Assembly: GCF_900163625.1 (NCBI RefSeq)
Contig: NZ_FUIE01000084.1
Span: 1 to 64,000, forward strand
Direction: 5' to 3'
DNA length: 64,000 nucleotides
Source: Brevundimonas diminuta 3F5N
GTDB taxonomy: Bacteria > Pseudomonadota > Alphaproteobacteria > Caulobacterales > Caulobacteraceae
Shown here: positions 9,101-16,740 of the stretch, piece by piece
How positions within the stretch are numbered: position 1 is the first letter of the stretch
Layout of the letters: each line of letters begins with the position of its first letter
Program-made: the position numbers and the translations under genes
Notes under the pieces: model-generated
The model's input: the letters and a program-made list of their open reading frames with translations, nothing else
What the model was told of the DNA's origin: nothing
The model's database searches: none

Positions 9101-9532
9101 CGCGGCACGACCTTCCGCGTGGCTGTCCCCCGCGCCGCCGCCCGGCCCGAGCCGGAGGTCACGACCGACGACCGCCGCTTGCCGCTGGCGGGCCTGCGGG
9201 TGCTGTGCGTGGACAACGAACCCGCTATCCTGGACGCCCTGACGGCCCTGCTGGATCGCTGGGGCGCGCAGGCGGTGACGGCGCGCTCGGTGGCGGCCAC
9301 GCGGGCGGCTGCGGGGCCGTTCGACGCGGCCCTGGTTGATCTGCACCTGGGCGACGACGAGCCGGACGGCCTCGCCGCCGTGGATTTCCTGCGCGCCCGA
9401 GGGGTTCGGCGCATCGCCCTGGTCACCGCCGACACCCGCGACGGACTGAAGGAGCAAGCGGCGGCTGCGGGCGCCATCCTGCTGCCCAAGCCGGTCAAGC
9501 CGGCGGCGTTGAAGGCGTTCCTGAGAAGCTGA
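6149..9532 (+). CDS. crbS: CrbS/MxtR-like symporter-fused hybrid histidine kinase
   Basis: A 1127-residue inner-membrane sensor. Residues about 1-490 form a sodium:solute symporter-like domain with 12-13 membrane helices (ARRPDLTEHNRG and IGIESIVKL are typical). A linker of STAC type follows (about 500-600), then a PAS domain (about 620-735), a coiled coil, a histidine kinase core with His786 in ASHDLLQP, an ATPase domain (N-box NAIRYT, G-boxes DTGRGI and GAGLGLAI) and a C-terminal receiver with Asp1064 (ALVDLHL). This order is that of CrbS/MxtR, which senses or transports a small carboxylate and drives CrbR to activate acs. The length fits that family (about 1150). The start at 6149 gives a direct first membrane helix. 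It converges with gabD; the two stop codons are 3 bases apart. The receiver makes a phosphorelay possible. Ligand and transport activity are unknown. Confidence 0.9.
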   Translation: MTPMFSLATLALTAFYMAALFGIAWWYERPQIKARRGMLGPSLYALSLAIYCTSWTYYGAVGTAARDGWEYLPIYGGPILGLTLLLPLWRRIASAARRENVGSMADFISSRYGKSPALGAAVAGVAILGSVPYIALQLKSLSMAGEMITAGTPVAGSESLTVLVMAAVLAGFAILFGARRPDLTEHNRGLIQAIGIESIVKLAALLAVAVFAVVLLAASPSRQAVTDSLGQLGGWPHIDARFMAITLVATLAIFCLPRQFHVAFVEGGDPAQVRRARWIFPLYLILTTLAVLPLVAAGGLFRPETNPDLLVLALPFGAGQSLLTAVVFVGGFSAATAMVIVEAVALSAMVSNNLVLPLMGAGRRRGAVQPDMARTLLNIRRLAIVGLLLLAWLYYLAMDRSSGLAAIGLVSFAALAQLAPSLFGAVLWRGGRASGALAGLAAGMAVWAVMLAAPQLAPGFGLNVPAMLGLEDPFAAGVFLSLSLNLGVFILVSRARPPRLIDRVQARAFVDRLGPDWMEGRGGSAGASVGDLRALVARFIGDERAERAFAAWARETDVRLKDADPADATLARAAERMLAGAVGAAAARRVLAAALAAGGRAPEDVVRMLDEASQAVQFNRDLLQTTLDNIDQGVSVVDEDLRLTAWNRRYVEMFGLPAGFVHVGLPIAAVYRLNAERGEAGVPDHEIDAWVERRLEALARRIPHDHEREQPDGRILRSSGAPIPGGGYATSYTDITALRRAARELEEANERLEARVADRTERLEEARRTAEDATASKTRFLAAASHDLLQPLHAARLFIAALREDADLAGSPARGLATNADRAIDSAHRLLTALLNLSKLEAGGVQPAVAPLALGGLFDELAREFAPVARAKGLTLKVASSSLWIASDRDLLRSMLQNLVGNAIRYTDRGRVLIGARRDGERVQILVSDTGRGIAEADRQAVFGEFVRLPGAPVDEPGAGLGLAIVQKLSDLLGHPLSLASRVGRGTTFRVAVPRAAARPEPEVTTDDRRLPLAGLRVLCVDNEPAILDALTALLDRWGAQAVTARSVAATRAAAGPFDAALVDLHLGDDEPDGLAAVDFLRARGVRRIALVTADTRDGLKEQAAAAGAILLPKPVKPAALKAFLRS

Positions 9533-9535
9533 GGC

Positions 9536-10981
9536 TTACAGGCCCATGCAGAGGTATTTGATCTCCAGATAGTCCTCGATGCCGTGGCTGGAGCCTTCGC
9601 GGCCGAGGCCGGATTGCTTGATGCCGCCGAAGGGGGCGACCTCGGTGGAGATCAGGCCGGTGTTGATGCCGATCATCCCCGTCTCCATCGCCTCGGCCAC
9701 GCGCCAGACGCGGCTCAGGTCGCGGGCGTAGAAATAGCCCGCCAGACCGAAGATGGTGTCGTTGGCCAAGGCGATCCCTTCCTCTTCCGTCTCGAAGCGG
9801 ACGACGCCGGAGACGGGGCCGAAGGTCTCCTCGCGGCACATCTTCATGTCCTGGGTCACGCCCGACAGGACGGTCGGCTGGAAGAAGGTCATGCCTAGCT
9901 CATGGCGGGCCCCGCCGGTCAGCAGGGTCGCGCCCTTGGCCAGGGCGTCGGCGACGTGTTCCTCGACCTTTTTCACCGCCTTCTCGTCGATCAGGGGGCC
10001 GATCTGGACGCCGTCGTCCAGGCCGTTTCCGACCTTCAGCGCCTCGCTCGCCTTGGTCAGCTTGGCGACGAACTCGTCGTGGACGGCGGCCTGCACATAG
10101 AAGCGGTTGGTGCAGACGCAGGTCTGGCCCGCGTTACGGTATTTCGAGGCCACCGCCCCCGCCACGGCGGCGTCCACATCGGCGTCGTCGAAGACCAGGA
10201 AGGGGGCGTTGCCGCCCAGTTCGAGGCTCATCTTCTTGATGGTGTCCGATGACTGCTTCATCAGCAGGCGGCCGATCTCGGTCGAGCCGGTGAAGCTGAT
10301 CTTGCGCACCGTTTCATTGGACGTCAGCTCGCCGCCGATGGCCGAGGCCGAGCCGGTGACGACGTTGAACAGACCGGGCGGCAGGCCCGCTTCTTCCGCC
10401 AGAACGGCCAGCGCCAGCGCCGTCAACGGCGTCTGGCTGGCCGGTTTCAGCACCACGGCGCAGCCGGCGGCCAGGGCCGGGCCGACCTTGCGGGTGATCA
10501 TGGCGGCGGGGAAGTTCCACGGCGTGATGGCCCCCACCACCCCGACCGGCTGGCGCAGGGTTACGAGGCGTTTGGCGGCGTCGTAGGTCGGAATGACCTC
10601 GCCATAGGTGCGTTTGCACTCTTCGGCGAACCACTCGATGAAGCTGGCGGCGTAGGCGATCTCGCCCTTGGCCTCGGTCAGGCTCTTGCCCTGCTCGCGG
10701 GTCAGCAGGCGACCCAGCGCCTCCTGCTCGCTCATCATCAGGTCGAACCAGCGGCGCAGGGTGCGGGCCCGCTCGCCCGCCGTCTTCGCGGCCCAGAGCT
10801 TCATCGCGGCCCCGGCGGCGGCGACGGCGCGGCGGGTCTCAAGGGCGCCCATGTCGGGAACCGTCGCTAGCACCTCGCCGGTCGCGGGGTTGGTCACGTC
10901 GATCGTCCCGCCGCCGTCGGCGTCGATCCAGCGGCCGTCGACATAGGCCTGATGGCGCAGCAGGCGGGCGGGGTCGGGCAT
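9536..10981 (-). CDS. gabD: NAD(P)-dependent succinate-semialdehyde dehydrogenase
   Basis: Oxidises succinate semialdehyde to succinate, feeding GABA breakdown products into the TCA cycle; cytoplasmic aldehyde dehydrogenase fold. The 481 residues match GabD (about 482). Visible landmarks are the cofactor-site motif TPWNFP (153-158), the FTGSTEIG glycine motif (230-237), catalytic Glu254 in ELGGNAP and catalytic Cys288 in NAGQTCVC. The start MPDPARLLRHQAYVDGRW agrees with the family N-terminus. No gabT or GABA permease is adjacent, so the gene may serve general semialdehyde detoxification. Other short-chain aldehyde substrates, such as glutarate semialdehyde, cannot be excluded. Confidence 0.9.
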   Translation of the reverse strand: MPDPARLLRHQAYVDGRWIDADGGGTIDVTNPATGEVLATVPDMGALETRRAVAAAGAAMKLWAAKTAGERARTLRRWFDLMMSEQEALGRLLTREQGKSLTEAKGEIAYAASFIEWFAEECKRTYGEVIPTYDAAKRLVTLRQPVGVVGAITPWNFPAAMITRKVGPALAAGCAVVLKPASQTPLTALALAVLAEEAGLPPGLFNVVTGSASAIGGELTSNETVRKISFTGSTEIGRLLMKQSSDTIKKMSLELGGNAPFLVFDDADVDAAVAGAVASKYRNAGQTCVCTNRFYVQAAVHDEFVAKLTKASEALKVGNGLDDGVQIGPLIDEKAVKKVEEHVADALAKGATLLTGGARHELGMTFFQPTVLSGVTQDMKMCREETFGPVSGVVRFETEEEGIALANDTIFGLAGYFYARDLSRVWRVAEAMETGMIGINTGLISTEVAPFGGIKQSGLGREGSSHGIEDYLEIKYLCMGL

Positions 10982-11055
10982 GGGGCGGCTCCTTGGCGCG
11001 GTCGGGGGACCGACATAACGCGCCGCAAGGGCGGCGGCTGCAAGGAAGTGAACGT

Positions 11056-11661
11056 CTAGCTGAGCATCAGCCCCATGCGGACCAGGGCCGGCAGGCTGTC
11101 GGCCTCCATCTTGGTCATGACCTTGGCGCGGAAGACCTCGACCGTGCGCGGGCTGATCTTCAGGTCCAGAGCCATCTCCTTGTTGGAGGCGCCGGCGACC
11201 AGGGCGTCGAAGACCTGGCGCTCGCGCGGGGTCAGGCGTCCCAGGCGCAGGCGGGCCTGCTGGCGCGCCTGCTGGCGGACGTCCAGATCGCCGAGTTGGG
11301 CCAGGCAGCCCTTCACCACCTCGACCAGGCGGGCGGGGTCGAAGGGCTTTTCGATGAAGTCGACGATGCCGGTCTTCATCATCTGCACCGCCATGGAGAC
11401 GTCGGCGTGGCCGGTGATGACGATGACGGGCCAGGTCTCGCCGCGCAGCTCGGCTAGGCGGCGCACGATCTCGGCCCCGTCCATGCCGGGCATCCGCACA
11501 TCGGTGATGACGCAGGCCGAGGCGTCTTCCGGCAGACTGGCGAAGAACTCGGTTCCGCTGGCGAAGCCGCGCGCACGCACGCCGCGTCCGCGCAGCACCC
11601 GAAGGAGGGCGTCGCGCACGGCCGGATCGTCGTCGATGACGAAGACGGAATGATCGCTCAC
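11056..11661 (-). CDS. FixJ-family response regulator
   Basis: A 201-residue transcription regulator with a receiver (1-120) and LuxR-type DNA-binding domain (about 135-200). The acidic residues DDDP (10-13), Asp54 in VITDVRMPGMDG and Lys in EKPFD are intact. LTPRERQVFDALVAGASNKEMA and SPRTVEVFRAKVM are characteristic of FixJ/NarL proteins. The start codon overlaps the end of the sensor kinase gene by 4 bases (11658-11661), so kinase and regulator are made from one message. The targets are unknown. The divergent outer-membrane protein gene at 13325 is a candidate because it faces the same promoter region. Confidence 0.9.
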   Translation of the reverse strand: MSDHSVFVIDDDPAVRDALLRVLRGRGVRARGFASGTEFFASLPEDASACVITDVRMPGMDGAEIVRRLAELRGETWPVIVITGHADVSMAVQMMKTGIVDFIEKPFDPARLVEVVKGCLAQLGDLDVRQQARQQARLRLGRLTPRERQVFDALVAGASNKEMALDLKISPRTVEVFRAKVMTKMEADSLPALVRMGLMLS

Positions 11662-12995
11662 GCGGTCGTGGCCTCCTGGTCCAAGGGCAGGGTGAAGAAG
11701 AAGGCGGCGCCGCCCAGGGCCTGGCTGCGACCCACGTTCAGGACGCCGCCGTGCCGCTCGACGATGGTGCGGGTGACGGACAGGCCCAGGCCCATGCCGC
11801 CGGGCTTGGTGCTGGTCATGGGCTGGAACAGGCGGTCGCGCTGATCGTCAGCGACGCCCGGGCCGTTGTCCTCGATGCTGATGCTGTAGCCGTCGGCCTC
11901 AGTGCGGCCCAGGATGCGCACCTGAGCGTCGTGGCGCCCGGCCGCGGCTTCGACGCCGTTGCGGACCAGATTGACCACCGCCTGCTGGAACTGGATGCGG
12001 TCAGCTCGCACCCGGTCGGAACCCGCGGCCATGTCGATGCGCAGGGCGACCTTCTGGGCCTGGCCGACACGCGTCAGGATCTGCTTCATGTTCTCGATCA
12101 TGTCCGAGGCGCTTTCGCCGCCCAGGACGCCGGCTTCCTGTGTCAGGAAGGCGCGGATGCGGCGGATGATCTCTCCGGCGCGAAGAAGCTGGCCTTGAGC
12201 CAGGTCCAGGGTGCGGCAGGCGCTGTCGCCCAGGGAGCCGGCCTTCTCCATGTCGGCCCGGCTCGCGTGCATATAGCCGCTGGCCGCGCTCAGGGGCTGG
12301 TTCAGCTCATGGGCCAGGGTGGCGGCCATCTCGCCGAGGGAGTTCAACCGCCAGACGGTGTTCAACTGGGCGTGCAGTTCGCGGGCCTGCGCCTCGGCGG
12401 CGTAGCGGAGCGTCAGGTCGGCCAGGCCGAGGGCCACATGGTCCTTGTCCGATCCGCCGGGCGTCATGCCGAACTGAATGCCGACTGGAAAGGTCGATCC
12501 GTCAGGGCGTTGCCCGATCCAGTAGCCGGAATCGGCCTCCAGCAAGCCGGACTGCATCCCGGTGGCGGCGAGGGCGGCGATGTCGAAGCCGGGAACAATC
12601 TCGGCGAATGGCCGTCCCAGCGCCTCAGCCTCTGTGACCTTCAGCATGGCGAGAGCCGTGCCGTTGAGCCGTGAGATTGCGCCTTCGCGCGTCAGCATCA
12701 GGGTCGGCGTCGACAAGAAGGCGACGTTCAGCATGGCGTCGCGCGCCGCCAGGGCGCCTGTAAGTCTGGAGGCCCGCCGCCAGACAAGGACCAGAGCCGC
12801 CGAAGCCGTCAGGGTCAGTATCAAGGCGATCAGAGCCAGGCTGCGCGAGAATGACGGCGCCGCGAGCGCCAGCATCAAAGCCGCAATGGCGAACAGGGCG
12901 CACGCCAAGGCGATAGCCGCCGCCCAAGGGCGGGGGGACGGCGTGACGTCAGGGGAGCGGCGGTCCAATACTGAGTAAATCGAACTTGTCCTCAC
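11658..12995 (-). CDS. FixL-like PAS sensor histidine kinase without heme ligand
   Basis: A 445-residue kinase partner of the FixJ-type regulator. Two N-terminal membrane helices (about 25-47 and 52-72) are followed by one PAS domain (about 85-200), an H-box with His229 (ATLAHELNQP), an N-box (VNLVRNGVEAA) and G-boxes (DNGPGV, GMGLGLS). The kinase core is FixL-like. The PAS sequence lacks the His that binds heme in rhizobial FixL: the stretch PGFDIAALAATGMQSG occupies that position and contains no histidine. Oxygen sensing by heme is therefore unlikely. The start at 12995 is the most upstream; an internal start would lose the first helix. Signal unknown. Confidence 0.88.
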   Translation of the reverse strand: MRTSSIYSVLDRRSPDVTPSPRPWAAAIALACALFAIAALMLALAAPSFSRSLALIALILTLTASAALVLVWRRASRLTGALAARDAMLNVAFLSTPTLMLTREGAISRLNGTALAMLKVTEAEALGRPFAEIVPGFDIAALAATGMQSGLLEADSGYWIGQRPDGSTFPVGIQFGMTPGGSDKDHVALGLADLTLRYAAEAQARELHAQLNTVWRLNSLGEMAATLAHELNQPLSAASGYMHASRADMEKAGSLGDSACRTLDLAQGQLLRAGEIIRRIRAFLTQEAGVLGGESASDMIENMKQILTRVGQAQKVALRIDMAAGSDRVRADRIQFQQAVVNLVRNGVEAAAGRHDAQVRILGRTEADGYSISIEDNGPGVADDQRDRLFQPMTSTKPGGMGLGLSVTRTIVERHGGVLNVGRSQALGGAAFFFTLPLDQEATTA

Positions 12996-13324
12996 TTCCC
13001 GTTAGATCAGGAGGCGAGCCCTTCCGTGTCGTCGTCGTCATGGGGGCAGGTAAGGGGGGCTTATTAGATAGGTCTCGCCTAACATGCAATTATCGCTTGC
13101 AGTTCTTTGTAAGCTGAAAAAACGGACATTTCTGTCGTAACGTTGATATGTATGATCTTCGGCGTCATGGTTACTGTCGCATTAATAATTATGACGACGT
13201 TCCGCCAGAAGAAACCTGTGCGACGAGTGCGGGCGTCGTGAATTGCGGATTTCTACGTACGGACGAATTTACGATTGCCTACCGTTGTTCCACGCAGAAG
13301 GGGATCAGTCTCAAAGAGGTCTGA
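12996..13324. promoter_or_regulatory. AT-richer divergent promoter region
   Basis: About 330 bases without a gene, between the FixL-like kinase (minus) and the TorF-like protein (plus). It is visibly richer in A and T than its surroundings (for example 13080-13200). CGTCAT at 13163-13168 and ATGACG at 13191-13196 form an inverted repeat with a 22-base spacer containing ATTAATAATTAT. No clear -35/-10 pair or FNR/FixK box can be defended. The region must hold promoters for both flanking units. Confidence 0.4.
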
Positions 13325-14047
13325 ATGTCCTTCCAAGTTATCGCTCGACGCCAGAAGGGCGTTCGTGCGCTCCGTAACCCGCTCACGGGCGGCTTGATTA
13401 TTGTTCTGTCAGCGGTGTTTGCGGCGCCTGCGGCGGCCCAGTCCATCGGCGGTCAGTTGGGCGTCGCCAGCGAATACGTCGGCAAGGGCCTGGGCAAGAG
13501 CGCCGGCGATCCCAGCCTGAACGCCAGCCTGGAAGCGTCGTACGGCGACTTTTACGGCAGCGTCTTCGCCTCGACAGCCAAGCTGTCACAGGGTTCCGAC
13601 GCCGAGATCGTGACGGCCTTGGGCTGGCGGCCCAAGGCTGCAGGCGTCGCCTTTGATCTGTCGCTGGTGAACCGCGACCTGCCCGGCACGCGGTCGGGCG
13701 TCGACGCCAACTATTGGGAATATCAGGCCGACGCCGCCCGAAAGTTCGGGCGCGTCTCCGCGCGATTGCGGGTCAACTACACGCCGGACGGCTTCGCCGC
13801 GACCAAGGAGGCCTGGTGGATCGAGGCGCAGGCGTCGACGGCCCTGGGGCCGCGCACCAAGGCGTCGGCGGCCTTCGGCGTGCGCTCGGCGGACGGCGGG
13901 GCCGACTACAACGCCTGGAATCTGGGCGTGAAGCACAACCTGAACGAGCGATGGGCCGTCGACGCGCGCTGGTACGACACCGACAGCCACGAGCTTGGCG
14001 ACAACTACGACGGGCGCCTGGTGGGGGCGCTGAGCTTCAACTTCTGA
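13325..14047 (+). CDS. TorF-family (Gcw_chp) putative outer-membrane porin
   Basis: A 240-residue secreted protein. The N-terminus has a long signal sequence (about 1-38, ending in AAPAAAQS), and the mature part has alternating hydrophobic and polar residues typical of a small beta-barrel, ending in Phe (GALSFNF). Motifs near the start, such as GVASEYVGKGLGKSAGDPSLNAS cut to its core SEYVGKG, resemble the Gcw_chp/TorF family, whose function is poorly known. ATG at 13325 has AGAGGT upstream. It stands alone before the chemotaxis operon and is divergent from the FixL/FixJ-like pair. It could be a small porin or an outer-membrane sensor of envelope state. Family assignment is by pattern, not alignment. 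Confidence 0.7.
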   Translation: MSFQVIARRQKGVRALRNPLTGGLIIVLSAVFAAPAAAQSIGGQLGVASEYVGKGLGKSAGDPSLNASLEASYGDFYGSVFASTAKLSQGSDAEIVTALGWRPKAAGVAFDLSLVNRDLPGTRSGVDANYWEYQADAARKFGRVSARLRVNYTPDGFAATKEAWWIEAQASTALGPRTKASAAFGVRSADGGADYNAWNLGVKHNLNERWAVDARWYDTDSHELGDNYDGRLVGALSFNF

Positions 14048-14096
14048 TCGAAAGCCGGTTCGGCTCTCAAGAGAATCTTCACGGGGGGTGAGTTAG

Positions 14097-16085
14097 ATGG
14101 ACGCCATGCTGAGCGACCTTAAGATCGAAAAGAAACTGATGGCGGCCTTTGCGGTCGTCATCCTGGCCATCGTCGCCATGGGGCTGACGGTGTTTTTGCA
14201 GATCAACGCCCTGGATGCGGCGCGGGCGGATCGATCACGCGCGGGCGTTGTCCAGCGCGAGGCCGAGGCGGCGCAGTTCTATCTGGCGCGGCAGGAGGCC
14301 AGCTATCGCGGCTTCCTGGTGTCGCGCGACCCCTACTATCTGACGCGGCTGGAAGAGCACCGCCAGAGCTTCAACAAGAGCCTGGACCGCGTGACGCAAC
14401 TGGACCGCGCCAGCGCTGCGCAGGTGCGCGCGGCTCGAACCGCTGCGGATGAGTGGAACAAGCAGGTGGTCCAGCGCGGCCAGGCCCTGGTCGTGGATCA
14501 GGCCGGCTGGATGCAGGCCATCGCCATGGTCGGCCGCAACGGCGAGGCCGACAAATTCATCGACCCGGCCGAAAGCGCCCTGAACGGCCTGATCGAGAAG
14601 AAGGTCCAGGAAAGCCGTATCTATGGCGAGACCCAGGTGTCGGTCGCCAGGACGGCCCGCCTGGTGTTGATCGGCGGCCTGGTGCTGGCGCTGGCGCTGG
14701 CGGGCGGCATGGCCGTGATGCTGACCAATATCCTGGCCAAGCCGCTGACGGCGATGACGGCGGCCATGCGTCGTCTGGCGTCGGGCGACACCTCGGTGGC
14801 CGTGCCGGCCGCCGGCCGCAAGGACGAGGTCGGCCAGATGGCCGCCGCCGTCCAGACCTTCAAGGATGCGGCCATCGCTAAGGATCGTCTGGAGGCCGAA
14901 GCCGTCGCCCAGCGTCAGGCGGCCGAGGACGAGCGCGCGCGCGTCGAGGCGGAGAAGGCCCGCGAGGCTGAAGATGACAAGGTGGCCATCACCGCCCTGG
15001 CTCAGGGTCTGGAGGCCATGGCCAACGGCGACCTGACCCATCGCATCGATGTCGCCTTCGCACCCAAGGCGGCGCAGCTGAAGACCGACTTCAACGCCGC
15101 CATCGCCCAGCTGGAGAAGGCCATCGCCGCCGTGACGGCCAATGTCGCGGCCATCCGCTCCGGCTCGGGCGAGATCAGCCAGGCCTCCGACGACTTGTCG
15201 CGCCGCACCGAACAGCAGGCCGCCAGCCTGGAAGAGACCGCCGCCGCCCTGGACCAGATCACGGCCACGGTGAACCGCACCGCCGACGGCGCCCGCCAGG
15301 CCGCCGGCGTGGTGCAGCAGGCGCGCGGCGAGGCGGAAGCCTCGGGCGCGGTGGTCAGCGACGCCGTCGCCGCCATGACCGCCATCGAGCAGTCGTCCGA
15401 CCAGATCGGCGCCATCATCGGCGTGATCGACGAGATCGCCTTCCAGACCAATTTGCTGGCGCTGAACGCGGGCGTTGAGGCGGCGCGCGCGGGCGACGCC
15501 GGCCGCGGTTTCGCCGTGGTGGCTTCGGAAGTGCGGGCCCTGGCCCAGCGCTCGGCCGGCGCGGCCAAGGAGATCAAGGCTCTGATCACGGCGTCCGGCC
15601 GTCAGGTGGAGCAGGGCGTGGCCCTGGTCGGCCAGACCGGCGAGGCGCTGGGCCGCATCGTCGCCGGGGTGGCCGAGATCGATGGTCTGATGTCGGAAAT
15701 CTCGGCCTCGGCCCAGGAGCAGGCGACCGGCCTGCAACAGGTCAATGCGGCCGTGAACCAGATGGATCAGGTCACCCAACAGAATGCCGCCATGGTCGAG
15801 GAATCGACCGCCGCCAGCCACTCCCTGACTCAGGAAGCCGACGTGCTGGCCGCCTCGGTGGCGCACTTCAAGGTGATCCAGGCGGCGCCGTCGCGTCCGG
15901 TCGCTGCGCCCCGTCCGGTTGAGCCCCGTCGGGTTGAGCCCAAGTCCGCGCCGGCCGCCGCCGAAGCTGCGCCGGTTCGCACGCCTCAGCTGGTGTCCGA
16001 AACGGTCGCCGCCCTGAAGACCATGGGACGCGGCGGCGCCGCCCTGAAGCCTGAAGCCATCGAAGACGGCTGGGAGGAGTTCTGA
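14097..16085 (+). CDS. Methyl-accepting chemotaxis protein, first gene of che operon
   Basis: A 662-residue receptor with a cytoplasmic N-terminus, membrane helix 1 (about 14-36), a periplasmic helical sensor resembling CHASE3 (about 38-188), helix 2 (about 190-212), two HAMP-like segments (about 212-265 and 300-345) and the long signalling coiled coil. The hairpin tip [20 protein letters not shown], which contacts CheA and CheW, is intact. Flanking Glu/Gln-rich stretches are likely methylation sites. The C-terminus ends in WEEF after a Pro/Ala-rich tail, which fits the tethering pentapeptides that bind CheR or CheB. It corresponds in position to mcpA of the Caulobacter operon. Its stop codon overlaps the next start (TGATG). 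Ligand unknown. Confidence 0.95.
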   Translation: MDAMLSDLKIEKKLMAAFAVVILAIVAMGLTVFLQINALDAARADRSRAGVVQREAEAAQFYLARQEASYRGFLVSRDPYYLTRLEEHRQSFNKSLDRVTQLDRASAAQVRAARTAADEWNKQVVQRGQALVVDQAGWMQAIAMVGRNGEADKFIDPAESALNGLIEKKVQESRIYGETQVSVARTARLVLIGGLVLALALAGGMAVMLTNILAKPLTAMTAAMRRLASGDTSVAVPAAGRKDEVGQMAAAVQTFKDAAIAKDRLEAEAVAQRQAAEDERARVEAEKAREAEDDKVAITALAQGLEAMANGDLTHRIDVAFAPKAAQLKTDFNAAIAQLEKAIAAVTANVAAIRSGSGEISQASDDLSRRTEQQAASLEETAAALDQITATVNRTADGARQAAGVVQQARGEAEASGAVVSDAVAAMTAIEQSSDQIGAIIGVIDEIAFQTNLLALNAGVEAARAGDAGRGFAVVASEVRALAQRSAGAAKEIKALITASGRQVEQGVALVGQTGEALGRIVAGVAEIDGLMSEISASAQEQATGLQQVNAAVNQMDQVTQQNAAMVEESTAASHSLTQEADVLAASVAHFKVIQAAPSRPVAAPRPVEPRRVEPKSAPAAAEAAPVRTPQLVSETVAALKTMGRGGAALKPEAIEDGWEEF

Positions 16086-16366
16086 TGACGGCCACGGTCG
16101 TTCTGGCCCCGGTTCTGGACCTGCGTGCGGCCGAGCCGCTGAAGGGCGAACTGCTGGCGGCGCGCGGTCAGGCCCTGACGCTGGACGGCTCAGCCGTCGA
16201 GCGGTTGGGCGGGCTGTGCCTTCAGTTGCTGTTGTCGGCGATCCGCACCTGGCGCGCCGACGGCCAGGCTTTGACCTTCGTCAATGCGTCCGAGGCGCTG
16301 ACGACCCAATGGAGCGCCTTCGGCGCTTCGCCCTCCGAGCTTTCCGCACAGGACGCCCTGCAATGA
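16085..16366 (+). CDS. STAS-domain protein of the che operon (cheX position)
   Basis: A 93-residue protein with a STAS-like fold: an N-terminal strand VVLAPVLDLRAAEPL, a central TLDGSAVERLGGLCLQLL region and a second strand QALTFVNAS. STAS proteins are often switch modules in regulatory pathways. Its place between the receptor and the first cheY is that of the gene called cheX in Caulobacter, which is not the CheX phosphatase of spirochaetes; I leave the symbol blank to avoid confusion. The start overlaps the receptor stop by one base and its stop overlaps the following cheY by 4 bases. No phospho-site can be defended. Role inferred from position only. Confidence 0.78.
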   Translation: MTATVVLAPVLDLRAAEPLKGELLAARGQALTLDGSAVERLGGLCLQLLLSAIRTWRADGQALTFVNASEALTTQWSAFGASPSELSAQDALQ

Positions 16367-16728
16367 CCAAGACCGTTCTGACCGTCGATGACTCGCGCAC
16401 CATGCGCGACATGCTGATGCTGGCGCTCAAAGACGCGGGCTATCGCGTGGTTCAGGCCGAGGACGGCGTCCACGGGCTGGAGGTGCTTCAGGCCGAAAAC
16501 CCGGACATCGTCATCACCGACATCAACATGCCGCGCATGGACGGTTTCGGCTTCATTGAGGGGATGCGGGCGGACCCAGCGTTCAGCGCCGTGCCCGTTC
16601 TGGTCCTGACGACCGAGAGCGACGCCGCCAAGAAGCAGCGCGCCCGCGAGGCCGGGGCCACCGGCTGGATCGTCAAGCCGTTCGACCCCGTGCGTCTGGT
16701 CGACGCCGTGCGCCGTGTGGCGGCCTGA
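16363..16728 (+). CDS. cheY: Chemotaxis response regulator CheY (first copy)
   Basis: A single-domain receiver of 121 residues that is phosphorylated by CheA and would carry the signal to the flagellar motor or act as a phosphate sink. DDSRTMRDML, the phospho-acceptor Asp in IVITDINMPRMDG, Thr in LTTES and Lys in VKPFD are all present. The ATG at 16363 overlaps the STAS gene stop; a longer upstream frame lacks any receiver sequence. It corresponds to cheYI of the Caulobacter operon. Which of the three CheY proteins here binds the motor cannot be told from sequence. Confidence 0.94.
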   Translation: MTKTVLTVDDSRTMRDMLMLALKDAGYRVVQAEDGVHGLEVLQAENPDIVITDINMPRMDGFGFIEGMRADPAFSAVPVLVLTTESDAAKKQRAREAGATGWIVKPFDPVRLVDAVRRVAA

Positions 16729-16740
16729 GGATCTGAGACG

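Noticed and set aside
13143..13156. Possible FNR/FixK box (TTGATATGTATGAT) before the FixL-like pair
   Set aside because: Only the first half agrees with TTGAT-N4-ATCAA. The second half matches at three of five positions, so it is not defensible.
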